Of a stretch of 64,000 nucleotides of DNA, positions 1 through 11,292 are shown one piece after another. The stretch spans positions 1,365,001 through 1,429,000 of the forward strand of contig NZ_CP102265.1 in the NCBI RefSeq assembly GCF_025147765.1, in the 5' to 3' direction. The stretch's first letter is position 1; every line of letters starts with the position of its first letter. The position numbers and the translations under genes were made by a program. The DNA is from Blautia obeum ATCC 29174 (GTDB lineage Bacteria > Bacillota > Clostridia > Lachnospirales > Lachnospiraceae). The notes under the pieces were generated by a model. It worked only from the letters and a program-made list of their open reading frames with translations. It did not search any database and was not told where the DNA came from.

Positions 1-2856
<2,856 letters not shown>

Positions 2857-2933
2857 AAAAGCATGGTCAGAATTGATTCGGTTGGTTGTCAACATGTATG
2901 TGGTTTTGAAGATACGATAAATTGATAAAGAAG

Positions 2934-2951
2934 GTGACTAGCGATAGTCAC
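2934..2951 (+). other. GNRA-capped hairpin between 23S and tRNA-Trp
   Basis: GTGACTA and TAGTCAC form a perfect 7-bp stem closed by the tetraloop GCGA, with weaker AGAA/TTCT pairing outside it. The hairpin sits where a 5S rRNA gene would normally begin. It could be an rRNA processing site or the shrunken remnant of a 5S terminal helix. No full 5S rRNA is visible from 2857 to 2963. Confidence 0.45.
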
Positions 2952-2963
2952 ATTTTCTTATAT

Positions 2964-3034
2964 AGGGGATTGGTCAAATGGTATGATAGGGGTCTCCAAA
3001 ACCTTTGGTGGGAGTTCGATTCTCTCATCCCCTG
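2964..3034 (+). tRNA. tRNA-Trp (anticodon CCA)
   Basis: The cloverleaf folds by eye. The acceptor AGGGGAT pairs with ATCCCCT, a 3-bp D stem follows, the anticodon stem GGGGT/ACCTT closes the loop CTCCAAA with anticodon CCA, and the T arm is GGGAG-TTCGATT-CTCTC. The discriminator base is G, as expected for bacterial tRNA-Trp. The CCA end is not encoded. The gene lies 107 bases after the 23S end and is probably co-transcribed with it, because a terminator follows directly. Confidence 0.95.
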
Positions 3035-3041
3035 CTCTAAG

Positions 3042-3086
3042 AAAAGCCGGAAATGCTTAAAAATCAGCGTTTCCGGCTTTTCTTTT
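3042..3086 (+). terminator. Intrinsic terminator of the rRNA/tRNA-Trp transcript
   Basis: AAAAGCCGGAAA pairs with TTTCCGGCTTTT around an A-rich loop and is followed by TCTTTT. It ends the rRNA-tRNA transcription unit before the ferredoxin gene. Confidence 0.9.
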
Positions 3087-3147
3087 ATATTTCGGAAAAA
3101 AGATGTATACTAATGCATATAGAGAAACAAAAGGAGATTAAGAGAAA

Positions 3148-3336
3148 ATGACAGAGAAAATTACATATTATATAAATACAGACTGTATTAATTGTGGATT
3201 ATGCGTTAAAGTCTGTCCGGAACATTGTATCGACGTATATAAAAAACCGGCATTTATCGATCAGAATAAATGCCGGCATTGCGGTGCATGTGCTGAGGTC
3301 TGTCCTCCAGGAGCAATCAGAGACTGGGATGAATAA
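3148..3336 (+). CDS. Two-cluster [4Fe-4S] ferredoxin
   Basis: A 62-residue electron carrier. Two complete CxxCxxCxxxCP motifs are visible, at C13/C16/C19/C23 and C42/C45/C48/C52, the standard bacterial 2[4Fe-4S] ferredoxin layout. The start is set by AAAGGAG upstream of the ATG. A TATACT -10 element lies near 3105, so it likely has its own promoter downstream of the tRNA terminator. The gene converges with the LysR gene, leaving only 3 bases between stop codons. Its redox partner is not evident. The adjacent tartrate locus needs no ferredoxin, so any functional link is speculative. Confidence 0.9.
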   Translation: MTEKITYYINTDCINCGLCVKVCPEHCIDVYKKPAFIDQNKCRHCGACAEVCPPGAIRDWDE

Positions 3337-3339
3337 AAA

Positions 3340-4206
3340 TCAGAAATTTTCAATATATTTAATTACTTTTTCAGTTGTAGCATTCTGATATTTTCCTTTC
3401 TTCCAGATGACACCAATTCGCTGCTCAATTGAAGGCATGACAGGAATTCCTACGATATCAGGATGCGCCTCTACAATAGAACGATATAAAAATGTTCCCA
3501 TGTGACCAGATTTGACCATATTGATGAGAGTAGTGATCTGACTGGTATTCAGGATAATACGAGGATTTATTCCCACAGCCTTAAATTGTCTGGTAAGAGT
3601 CATTACCTGTACGGAATCTGTATTAAAAAGAATTAGTGGCTCGTCAGCAAGCATGGTGAGAAGAAGCGTTTTCTGTTTTGCCAGAGGATGATCTGAAGAA
3701 ACACAGAAAAGCAGATCTTCAGTATCAATAATGCGAGAATTACATTTATCAATGGAAGGCTGCTCGGCATTGACAATTGCAATATCAAGCTTTTCTTCCA
3801 GAACAAGATCACATGCTTTAATAGAACCATATTCAAATAGGCGAAAATCTACTTCAGGAAAGTTCTCTTTTAAAGACAAATATAATTCAGGCAGATAAAT
3901 AGTTCCCAACATTGGCGGAATCCCAATTCGGATAGGAGTGATTTTTTTACGGATCTCATGAAATTCCGATTCTACAGAATCTGCGTGTGCAAGCAATTCT
4001 TCAGAACTCTTATAAAAGAGTTCTCCCTCAGGAGTAAGCGTCAGTTTATTATTATTTCGAAAAAATAGATTTACCCCAAATTCTTCTTCAAGAGCTTTGA
4101 TTGCGTTGGAAATCGAAGGCTGTGTCACAAAAAGTTCTTTCGCTGCTTTTGTGATGTTGTGATATCTGGCAGCAACACAAAAGTATTCTAATTGCGTTAA
4201 TTTCAT
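3340..4206 (-). CDS. LysR-family regulator of the tartrate locus
   Basis: A 288-residue LysR-type transcription factor. Residues 1-60 form the winged helix-turn-helix (TKAAKELFVTQPSISNAIKA is typical). Residues from about 90 to 288 form the periplasmic-binding-like effector domain. AAAGGGGAA precedes the ATG. It is transcribed away from the carboxylate transporter and ttdAB, the usual layout for a LysR activator of its neighbours, and matches the place of ttdR in E. coli. The likely inducer is tartrate or a related dicarboxylate, which is an inference from context. Length is normal for the family. Confidence 0.85.
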   Translation of the reverse strand: MKLTQLEYFCVAARYHNITKAAKELFVTQPSISNAIKALEEEFGVNLFFRNNNKLTLTPEGELFYKSSEELLAHADSVESEFHEIRKKITPIRIGIPPMLGTIYLPELYLSLKENFPEVDFRLFEYGSIKACDLVLEEKLDIAIVNAEQPSIDKCNSRIIDTEDLLFCVSSDHPLAKQKTLLLTMLADEPLILFNTDSVQVMTLTRQFKAVGINPRIILNTSQITTLINMVKSGHMGTFLYRSIVEAHPDIVGIPVMPSIEQRIGVIWKKGKYQNATTEKVIKYIENF

Positions 4207-4365
4207 ATAGAAATTCCCCTTTATATCATGCCCTAATAAGGTATATTGTTTTCAGTTACATAAATTATTTTTTATAATAGCATGGCAAAATCAAGTTCGC
4301 AATGGAATCTTACTGAGAATCAAAGTACAATAACTTTTTTCTATGGAACCATATGTTTTTATAAA

Positions 4366-4394
4366 TGTACAATATCGAACTGTCTGGATATAAT
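4366..4394 (+). promoter_or_regulatory. Candidate promoter of the tartrate operon
   Basis: TGTACA, a 17-base spacer and TATAAT lie about 70 bases before the transporter start. The -35 box is weak (4 of 6 matches), which fits a promoter that needs the divergent LysR protein. The 258-base intergenic region is AT-rich, and I cannot assign a clear T-N11-A operator. Confidence 0.5.
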
Positions 4395-4464
4395 AACAAC
4401 ATAAACAGTAACGAACGGCCGTATGATTACTGAAAAATACAAAACGAAATAGGAGGGTGTAGTA

Positions 4465-5730
4465 ATGAGTCCATCAACAATTACGCTGCTGTTTCTCCTC
4501 TTTGCGGTAATCATGTTTGTACTTGAGAAGATTCCGCTTGGAGTAACATCAATGATCGTCTGTATCGGTCTTGTAGTAACCGGAGTGTTGGATGTAAAAA
4601 CAGCTTTTGCAGGATTCATCGACAGTAATGTTATCTTGTTTGTATCCATGTTCATCGTAGGCGGGGCATTATTTGAGACAGGCATGGCAAACAAAATTGG
4701 AGGTATTGTAACAAAATTTGCAAAAACTGAAAGAATGCTGATTATTGCGATCATGGTAATCGTAGGCCTGATGAGTGGTGTTTTATCCAACACAGGTACA
4801 GCAGCAGTTCTGATTCCGGTAGTAATCGGTATCGCAGCAAAATCTGGATACAAGAGATCCCGTCTTCTGATGCCACTGGTATTTGCGGCTGCTATGGGAG
4901 GCAATCTTTCTCTGATCGGAGCACCTGGAAATCTGATCGCACAGAGTGCACTTCAGGAAATCGATATGAAGTTCGGATTTTTCGAATATGCTATCGTTGG
5001 TTTACCAATTTTAATCGTAGGAATTTTATTCTATGCAACGATTGGCTACAGACTTCTTCCAAATCATGATGTTAAAGATGAAGGAGCATTTGATACAGAA
5101 AAAGATTTCAGTGATGTTCCGGCATGGAAACAGTGGTTATCACTGATCATTCTGGTGCTGACTCTGTTGGCAATGATTTTTGAAGATAAGATTGGTATTA
5201 AATTATGTATTTCTGGTGGAATTGGAGCACTGCTTCTGATCCTCACAGGAGTTATTTCTGAGAAAGATGCACTCAAATCCATCGATCTTAAAACAATCTT
5301 TCTTTTTGGGGGTACACTTTCTCTTGCAGCAGCTTTGCAGGAAACAGGAGCCGGTGAACTGATTGCCAACAAAGTGATCGGAACACTTGGTGAAAATCCA
5401 TCACCATACATACTGACATTTGTTGTATTTATTCTCTGCTGTATCTTGACAAACTTTATGTCAAACACAGCAACAACAGCCCTTATGGTTCCAATCTGTC
5501 TGTCTATAGCACAGGGAATGGGAGCTGACCCGAGAGCCGTACTGATGGCATGTGTGATCGGTGGCTCCTGTGCATATGCAACACCAATCGGAATGCCGGC
5601 AAACACAATGGTTGTTGGTGCTGGTGGATACAAATTCATGGATTATGTAAAATCAGGATTTCCACTTATCATCATTGCAACTGTTGTAAGTATGATCATT
5701 CTTCCAATTGCTTTCCCATTCTTCCCGTGA
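4465..5730 (+). CDS. SLC13/DASS-family carboxylate transporter, probably tartrate
   Basis: A 421-residue polytopic membrane protein with about 11-12 hydrophobic segments. The SNTGTAAVLIPV stretch and the second-half repeat NFMSNTATTALMVP are the paired SNT motifs that bind Na+ and substrate in the DASS (CitT/SLC13) group, and APGNLIAQ-like loops are also present. It is directly followed by ttdA and ttdB, so it most likely imports L-tartrate, perhaps in exchange for succinate as E. coli TtdT does. At 421 residues it is shorter than TtdT (about 487) and may belong to a different DASS branch. The RBS is AGGAGGG. Substrate is inferred from context. Confidence 0.8.
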   Translation: MSPSTITLLFLLFAVIMFVLEKIPLGVTSMIVCIGLVVTGVLDVKTAFAGFIDSNVILFVSMFIVGGALFETGMANKIGGIVTKFAKTERMLIIAIMVIVGLMSGVLSNTGTAAVLIPVVIGIAAKSGYKRSRLLMPLVFAAAMGGNLSLIGAPGNLIAQSALQEIDMKFGFFEYAIVGLPILIVGILFYATIGYRLLPNHDVKDEGAFDTEKDFSDVPAWKQWLSLIILVLTLLAMIFEDKIGIKLCISGGIGALLLILTGVISEKDALKSIDLKTIFLFGGTLSLAAALQETGAGELIANKVIGTLGENPSPYILTFVVFILCCILTNFMSNTATTALMVPICLSIAQGMGADPRAVLMACVIGGSCAYATPIGMPANTMVVGAGGYKFMDYVKSGFPLIIIATVVSMIILPIAFPFFP

Positions 5731-5811
5731 GAATGAGAGATGTGAATGGAATTTGATAATAAAATTTAAAATCAATGATTAACAAATAATATCAACCAGG
5801 AGGAAAAACAA

Positions 5812-6711
5812 ATGGGTAAGAAAGAACAGGTAGAGCAGCTTACCACTTATATGGCAAACTTTGTTTCCTATATTGGTAAAGTGCTGCCGGACGACATCAA
5901 GGCTAAAATCAACGAGCTTGCAGAGAAAGAGGACAGTCCGCTTTCAAAAGTAATCTACCAGACTATGCAGAGAAACCAGGTTCTGGCAAAAGAACTCAAC
6001 AGACCAAGCTGCCAGGATACAGGTGTATTACAGTTCTGGGTAAAATGTGGAACAAACTTCCCACTCATCGGTGAACTGGAAGGCCTTCTTAAAGAAGCTG
6101 TAGTCAAAGCTACATTTGAAGCACCACTTCGTCATAACAGTGTAGAAACATTTGACGAGTACAACACTGGTAAAAACGTTGGTAAAGGAACACCTACTGT
6201 ATTCTGGGACATTGTTCCGGACAGTGACAAATGTGAAATTTACACATACATGGCTGGTGGCGGATGTACTCTTCCGGGAAAAGCTATGGTTCTGATGCCG
6301 GGTGAAGGCTACGAAGGTGTGACAAAATTTGTTATGGACGTTATGACATCTTATGGATTAAATGCTTGTCCGCCACTTCTCGTAGGTGTTGGCGTCGCAA
6401 CATCTGTAGAAACAGCTGCACTGCTTTCTAAAAAAGCTCTTATGAGACCGCTTGGAAGTCACAATGAAAACGAAAGAGCTGCATCTATGGAAAAACTGCT
6501 TGAAGACGGAATCAATGCAATCGGCCTTGGACCACAGGGTATGGGCGGCAAATATTCCGTAATGGGTGTTCACATCGAAAACACAGCAAGACATCCATCT
6601 ACTATTGGTGTAGCCGTAAACGTTGGATGCTGGTCCCACAGACGTGGACATATTATCTTTGATAAAGACCTTAACTACACAATCACAACACATTCGGGGG
6701 TGACTTTATAA
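5812..6711 (+). CDS. ttdA: L(+)-tartrate dehydratase, alpha subunit
   Basis: Catalytic [4Fe-4S] subunit of L-tartrate dehydratase, which converts L-tartrate to oxaloacetate and water. At 299 residues it follows E. coli TtdA (303) closely throughout, including LNRPSCQDTG, ACPPLLVGVGVATSVETAA and MGVHIENTARHPSTIGVAV. The three cluster cysteines are C67, C186 and C273. Class I fumarase alpha subunits are related, and a fumarase role is the main alternative, but the motif agreement and the partner subunit favour tartrate. The RBS is AGGAGGAAA. The stop codon overlaps the ttdB start by one base (TAATG), so the two are translationally coupled. Confidence 0.9.
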   Translation: MGKKEQVEQLTTYMANFVSYIGKVLPDDIKAKINELAEKEDSPLSKVIYQTMQRNQVLAKELNRPSCQDTGVLQFWVKCGTNFPLIGELEGLLKEAVVKATFEAPLRHNSVETFDEYNTGKNVGKGTPTVFWDIVPDSDKCEIYTYMAGGGCTLPGKAMVLMPGEGYEGVTKFVMDVMTSYGLNACPPLLVGVGVATSVETAALLSKKALMRPLGSHNENERAASMEKLLEDGINAIGLGPQGMGGKYSVMGVHIENTARHPSTIGVAVNVGCWSHRRGHIIFDKDLNYTITTHSGVTL

Positions 6712-7337
6712 TGCTGGAAATGAAAGATGGAAAGAAAATTTTAACAACACCGATCTCAGCAGAAGATCTGAAGGATATCCATGCAGGAGATATCGTATAT
6801 TTAAATGGAAGCATGACCACCTGTCGTGACGTTGCACACAGACGTCTTGTTGAAGAAGGCCGCGAACTTCCAGTTAATGTAAAAGATGCAGCTATTTTCC
6901 ATGCTGGTCCGATCATTCGTCCACTGGAGAATGACAAGTTTGAAATGGTATCTGTAGGACCGACAACCAGTATGCGTATGGAAAAATTTGAATATGAATT
7001 CGTAAGAGAGACAGGCGTTCGTGTTATCATCGGTAAAGGTGGTATGAAAGAAAACACAGAGCGTGCATGTAAAGAATTCGGAGCAATCCACTGTGTATTC
7101 CCGGCTGGAAATGCCGTTGTGGCAGCTACAGAAGTAGAAGAGATCGTAGATGCTCAGTGGAGAGATCTCGGAATGCCTGAGACACTGTGGCACTGCCGTG
7201 TCAAAGAATTTGGACCTTTGATCGTATCTATCGATACAGAAGGACGTAACCTTTTTGAAGAGAACAAAGTTATCTTCAATCAGAGAAAAGATAAGGCTGT
7301 AGAAGAAATCTGCAAGCACGTAAGTTTTATCAAATAA
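6711..7337 (+). CDS. ttdB: L(+)-tartrate dehydratase, beta subunit
   Basis: Second subunit of the oxygen-sensitive tartrate dehydratase, with the swivelling C-terminal fold of class I fumarases. At 208 residues it aligns with E. coli TtdB end to end: KKILTTPI near the start, then IFHAGPII, SVGPTTSMRME, GKGGM and the terminal EFGPLIVSIDT. With ttdA and the transporter it forms a complete uptake and dehydration module that yields oxaloacetate for fermentation. No oxaloacetate decarboxylase follows, so further metabolism must use enzymes encoded elsewhere. Confidence 0.9.
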   Translation: MLEMKDGKKILTTPISAEDLKDIHAGDIVYLNGSMTTCRDVAHRRLVEEGRELPVNVKDAAIFHAGPIIRPLENDKFEMVSVGPTTSMRMEKFEYEFVRETGVRVIIGKGGMKENTERACKEFGAIHCVFPAGNAVVAATEVEEIVDAQWRDLGMPETLWHCRVKEFGPLIVSIDTEGRNLFEENKVIFNQRKDKAVEEICKHVSFIK

Positions 7338-7444
7338 TAATATAATTAATATTATCTCGGACAGAGATAAATTCCTCAAAAGCAGTTTTTATGCACATAT
7401 TTAGTTAAATTAAACCAAAATTTTTGCCCAAAATAATGCCATAG

Positions 7445-7495
7445 CAAAAGCCACACAACAGGATTTACTGCCATGCTCCTGTGATGTGGCTTTTG
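7445..7495. terminator. Bidirectional terminator between ttdB and the P1 peptidase
   Basis: CAAAAGCCACA...ACAGGA pairs with TCCTGTGATGTGGCTTTTG. A-tracts and T-tracts flank both sides, so it can end transcription from ttdB on the plus strand and from the convergent peptidase on the minus strand. Confidence 0.85.
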
Positions 7496-7512
7496 TTTAT
7501 GTCCTTTTTAAT

Positions 7513-8481
7513 TTATATAAAAGTAAGATCTTTGCAGACCGGATAGCCATAAGCAGACTCAGCATTTTTTACAGCAGAGAGGATTGCCTCTGACATAACA
7601 TCAGCAGCAAGGGTACCAACCATGTCGCAGTCAGCGGCAATGTTTCCGACAGATAATGCATAAATACTGTCACCATCCGCAGAAGTATGAACCGGACGGA
7701 TAGAACGTGCATAACCATTGTGAGCCATACCGGCAATCTTGCTGAGCTGACTTTTATCAAATCTTGCATTGGTGATGATCGCGCCAATCGTAGTATTGCC
7801 GACAAACTTGTTATCATGTACTTCATAAGAACTGTAAAGTAATTTTGCAGTATCTGCAAATCCACTACGTTCTTCATTAAGCATACCAGCAACGATTCTG
7901 CCGGTGTGATAATCATAAATGTCGCCAAGTGCATTCACAGCAACAAGGGCACCTACTTTGAGTTCACCAATTTGAACAGCGTAGCTTCCGATACCGGATT
8001 TCATGCAATAGTCCATTCCTCTGAACTTACCAACGGTAGCACCGGTTCCGACTCCAAAGTTTCCATCCTGATAATTGTCTGCGTAAGCACCTTTGCAAGC
8101 TTCATAGCCCATTTCTTTGTTCGGGCGTACATGAGCATCTGCTACTGTCAGATCAAAAATATCTGACTGACATACCAGTGGGACTTTGGTAACACCAACG
8201 TCAAATCCGATTCCCTTTTCTTCAAGAAACTGCATAACGCCTCCAGCAGCATCCAGTCCAAAAGCACTTCCACCTCCGAGAAGAACTGCATGAATGGATT
8301 GAGCGGCAGCTAATGGCTTTAAGAGTTCACTTTCACGGGAAGCTGGTCCACCCCCACGGACATCCAGTCCGGCGCACATTCCAGTTTCACTCAAAATAAC
8401 AGTACATCCTGTTCCACCTGTAAAATTTTGGGCATTACCGATTCGAATGCCCTCAATATCTTTGATAGAAATAGTTTTCAT
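7513..8481 (-). CDS. P1 family self-processing peptidase (DmpA/BapA-like)
   Basis: A 322-residue member of the P1 peptidase family (beta-aminopeptidases, DmpA, nylon-oligomer hydrolase), Ntn-type hydrolases that cut themselves to expose a catalytic Thr or Ser. Seen: VRGGGPASRE near 42-50, the LLGGGSAFGLDAAGG loop at 67-81, and the processing region VGNTTIGAIITNARFDK at 227-243, where T231 is the best candidate nucleophile. The length fits the cytoplasmic members without a signal peptide. The substrate cannot be told from sequence. It is a single gene, convergent with ttdB and divergent from the TRIC gene. Confidence 0.85.
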   Translation of the reverse strand: MKTISIKDIEGIRIGNAQNFTGGTGCTVILSETGMCAGLDVRGGGPASRESELLKPLAAAQSIHAVLLGGGSAFGLDAAGGVMQFLEEKGIGFDVGVTKVPLVCQSDIFDLTVADAHVRPNKEMGYEACKGAYADNYQDGNFGVGTGATVGKFRGMDYCMKSGIGSYAVQIGELKVGALVAVNALGDIYDYHTGRIVAGMLNEERSGFADTAKLLYSSYEVHDNKFVGNTTIGAIITNARFDKSQLSKIAGMAHNGYARSIRPVHTSADGDSIYALSVGNIAADCDMVGTLAADVMSEAILSAVKNAESAYGYPVCKDLTFI

Positions 8482-8592
8482 TGAAATTCTCCTGATTCTT
8501 AAATTATGATTATGATATCAAATCGAGATTTTGATGTCAAATTTTAGAATTTAAAAAAATTTATTACGATACAAATTCTTTGTAATATACAA

Positions 8593-8621
8593 TTGCATCC
8601 TGCTCCTTATGCAGTTATAAT
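8593..8621 (+). promoter_or_regulatory. Sigma-A type promoter of the TRIC gene
   Basis: TTGCAT, a 17-base spacer and a perfect TATAAT lie 56 bases before the preferred start codon. Confidence 0.75.
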
Positions 8622-8676
8622 GAATCTCAGAACTTCTTAAAAAGAAGATTAATGGGGGAAATTGGAGAGGGAAAAT

Positions 8677-9330
8677 ATGGATTATCAACAGCTTATTACC
8701 TTTATAATGGAAATGATCGGAACGATTGCATTTGCAGCATCAGGAGCAATGGTAGCGGTAGATCGTGCAATGGATATTTTTGGAGTGATCGTACTGGGGG
8801 TGACAACGGCAGTAGGCGGAGGTGCAGTTCGAGATGTGATATTAGGAATTGTTCCACCGGCAATGTTTCAGAGACCAATTTATACCATTGTAGCCACATT
8901 TACCTCCTGTATCGTGTTTCTGATACTTTATTTAAAAAAAGAGTTTCTGCAGGGACATAACCGTGAAACATATGATAAGATCATGCTGGTTATGGACTCA
9001 ATCGGTCTTGGAATTTTTACTGTAGTAGGAGTGAATACAGGAATTTCACATGGATATGTGGATTACATGTTTCTGCTGGTGTTTCTGGGAACGATTACCG
9101 GAGTTGGCGGTGGATTACTGCGAGATATTATGGCCGGAGTACCTCCGTATATTCTGGTGAGACATATCTATGCCTGTGCTTCAATCGTGGGAGCAATCGT
9201 CTGTGTGGTGCTGTATCGGAATTTTGGTGCAGTGGTGTCAATGGTAGGAGCGTCAGCAGTAGTTATATTGGTCAGATACCTTGCGGCACATTACAGATGG
9301 AATCTTCCAAAGCTTACCCGAGAAGAATAG
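8677..9330 (+). CDS. TRIC-type (UPF0126) small membrane channel/transporter
   Basis: A 217-residue membrane protein made of two tandem repeats, each with three hydrophobic helices. The signature GAVRDVILGIVPP occurs in repeat one and GGGLLRDIMAGVPP in repeat two, typical of the bacterial trimeric intracellular cation channel family, formerly UPF0126 (E. coli YicG/YadS relatives). I chose the ATG at 8677 because GGAGAGG stands 6 bases before it. An in-frame TTG at 8662 lies upstream of that RBS. Bacterial members have been proposed as K+ channels or glycine exporters, and the role here is not determinable. It is monocistronic and followed by a terminator. Confidence 0.85.
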   Translation: MDYQQLITFIMEMIGTIAFAASGAMVAVDRAMDIFGVIVLGVTTAVGGGAVRDVILGIVPPAMFQRPIYTIVATFTSCIVFLILYLKKEFLQGHNRETYDKIMLVMDSIGLGIFTVVGVNTGISHGYVDYMFLLVFLGTITGVGGGLLRDIMAGVPPYILVRHIYACASIVGAIVCVVLYRNFGAVVSMVGASAVVILVRYLAAHYRWNLPKLTREE

Positions 9331-9357
9331 TAAAGAAGAAATATAATCATAAACATA

Positions 9358-9392
9358 GAAAAACAGCCCTTCAGTTGAAGAGCTGTTTTTTA
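9358..9392 (+). terminator. Intrinsic terminator after the TRIC gene
   Basis: AAAACAGC...CTTCAGTTGAAG...GCTGTTTTTT is a two-part stem with a T-tract. The A-tract on the other side suggests it can also serve the convergent amt gene. Confidence 0.8.
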
Positions 9393-9431
9393 GTGCTAAA
9401 AAGGGGGATCAATATATTTTTTACCGAGAAA

Positions 9432-11174
9432 TCATTCAAGAGGCTGTGTGTCCTGAAGTGCTTCGAATCCTTCTTCACCGGTACGGATCTTAACAACATT
9501 TTCGATATCATATACGAATACCTTGCCGTCACCATACTGGCCGGTATGAAGAACTTTTTTAGCAGTGTCAATAACTGTTTTGACTGGTACCAGACTGACA
9601 ACAATCTCAATCTTAATCTTTGGCAGCAGGTTCATATCCATTTCAACACCACGGTAGTAGGAGCGGGCACCTTTCTGTACACCACATCCCATAACATTTG
9701 TAATAGTGATACCGGTAACACCGATTTCGTTCATTGCATGCATGAATTCTTCAAGTTTGCTCTGACGTGTGATGATAACAACTTTTGTCAGTTTATGTAC
9801 GCCTTCTCTTGGAAGGTCAGGAATGGTGTCAACAACTTCAGCAGGTGCAACATTTGCGGAAGTATTTGAAGAAACAGATTTTTTGGCAACACCCATAGGT
9901 GTCGGAACTGTCATTGTATCATGTACAACAAATCCATCATAAGCGCTTGTAAGACCATGTTCTTTGGAATCAAGACCTTCGATTTCTTCTTCAGCAGTTA
10001 CACGGAGACCAACAGTATGTTTGATTGCCTGGAAGATGATGGTCATAGTTACAGCAACCCATGCGATTGTAATGATCATACCGATAAACTGAACACCGAA
10101 GCCATGGAATCCACCGCCAACAAGAAGACCTTTCCATTCTGTGCCTGTACCATCTGAGAAAAGACCAACAGCGAGAGTTCCGAATGCACCATTTAAACCA
10201 TGTACACCAACAGCACCAACCGGGTCATCGACTTTAAGTACTTTGTCAATAAATTCAATACCGAATACAACTACAAAACCAGAGATGATACCAATGATAG
10301 CAGCAGATGTAGGTGAAACAGTATCACAACCTGCTGTGATAGCTACAAGACCTGCAAGAGATCCATTCAGTGACATAGAAACATCTGGTTTTTTGTATCT
10401 TACCCATGTGATGATAAGAACAGTAACTGTAGCAACAGCTGCTGCAAGGTTGGTAGTTACAAAAATCTTACCTGCTGTTACGATTGCATCACCTTCCATG
10501 CTTACAGTAGATGCACCGTTAAATCCGAACCAGCAGAACCAGAGGATGAATACACCTAAAGCACCGATGGTAAGGTTGTGACCAGGAATAGCTTTTGATT
10601 TACCGCTCTTGGAATATTTTCCAATACGAGGTCCAAGGATGATGGCACCGATAAAGGCTGCAACACCACCAACCATATGTACGGCACAGGAACCAGCAAA
10701 ATCATGAAATCCCATCTGGCTGATGAAACCACCGCCCCAGATCCAGTGACCAGATACCGGGTAAACGATCAGGCTGATCAGGAAGCTGTAGATACAATAG
10801 GAAGAAAATTTTGTACGTTCTGCCATGGCACCAGATACGATAGTAGCGGATGTTGCACAGAATACAGTCTGGAAGATCAGAAATGCCCAGAACGGAACAC
10901 CGTCAGGAAGCATTGCAGAACCATAATTAGCTTCTGTGGCAATACCGCCAATCTTTCCAAAGAATCCATTACCGGCTCCAAACATGATACCAAATCCGAC
11001 GATCCAGAAGGTAGGAGTACCAATACAGAAGTCCATAAGGTTTTTCATAATGATGTTACCTGCATTTTTTGCCCTGGTAAAGCCAGTCTCTACCATAGCG
11101 AAGCCTGCCTGCATAAAGAAGACAAGTGCGGCACCTAAAAGTACCCAGATTGTATTTACTGATGAATAGTCCAT
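9432..11174 (-). CDS. amt: Ammonium transporter with fused C-terminal PII domain
   Basis: A 580-residue protein. Residues 1 to about 410 are an Amt/Rh channel with 11 predicted helices, a Met-Asp start, the first pore histidine in AGSCAVHMVGG and the region GVHGLNGAFGTLAVG. A linker rich in Ser, Thr and Ala (about 425-460) leads into a complete PII domain at about 466-577. This starts HKLTKVVIITR, has the T-loop GARSYYRGVEM with the conserved tyrosine, then LPKIKIEIVV and the nucleotide-binding GDGKVFVYDIENVVKIRTGE. Normally GlnK is a separate protein that blocks Amt. Here channel and gate are one chain. A leader attenuator (11236-11279) precedes it, and glnN lies upstream on the same strand. 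Confidence 0.93.
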   Translation of the reverse strand: MDYSSVNTIWVLLGAALVFFMQAGFAMVETGFTRAKNAGNIIMKNLMDFCIGTPTFWIVGFGIMFGAGNGFFGKIGGIATEANYGSAMLPDGVPFWAFLIFQTVFCATSATIVSGAMAERTKFSSYCIYSFLISLIVYPVSGHWIWGGGFISQMGFHDFAGSCAVHMVGGVAAFIGAIILGPRIGKYSKSGKSKAIPGHNLTIGALGVFILWFCWFGFNGASTVSMEGDAIVTAGKIFVTTNLAAAVATVTVLIITWVRYKKPDVSMSLNGSLAGLVAITAGCDTVSPTSAAIIGIISGFVVVFGIEFIDKVLKVDDPVGAVGVHGLNGAFGTLAVGLFSDGTGTEWKGLLVGGGFHGFGVQFIGMIITIAWVAVTMTIIFQAIKHTVGLRVTAEEEIEGLDSKEHGLTSAYDGFVVHDTMTVPTPMGVAKKSVSSNTSANVAPAEVVDTIPDLPREGVHKLTKVVIITRQSKLEEFMHAMNEIGVTGITITNVMGCGVQKGARSYYRGVEMDMNLLPKIKIEIVVSLVPVKTVIDTAKKVLHTGQYGDGKVFVYDIENVVKIRTGEEGFEALQDTQPLE

Positions 11175-11235
11175 AAAGTTACCTCTCTTTCCCTTAAAAA
11201 GTTTAGCAGTTTAACAGTTTCTTAAAATAAAATTG

Positions 11236-11279
11236 AAAAGGCACGGGAATGATGAAAAATCATTCTCGCGCCTTTACGA
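11236..11279 (-). promoter_or_regulatory. amt leader attenuator: hexaloop hairpin overlapping a terminator
   Basis: Read on the minus strand. A 17-bp terminator stem (AAAGGCGCGAGAATGAT with ATCATTCCCGTGCCTTT, one mismatch) ends in TTTTCAATTTT (11236-11275). Its 5' arm can instead pair upstream as TCGT-AAAGGC-GCGA (11266-11279), a 4-bp stem with the hexaloop AAAGGC. The two folds are mutually exclusive, the layout of an antiterminator/terminator pair. A1 and G4 in the loop match the known ANTAR target rule. No second hairpin of the usual tandem ANTAR site is visible. A clear promoter was not found, and a TATACA element lies just upstream. Confidence 0.6.
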
Positions 11280-11292
11280 ATCAAATGTATAT

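Noticed and set aside
5812..7337. Fumarate hydratase class I as the first choice for the two dehydratase subunits
   Set aside because: Fumarase is the close relative, but the motif agreement with TtdA/TtdB, together with the transporter and LysR neighbours, favours tartrate. The alternative is kept in the gene entry.
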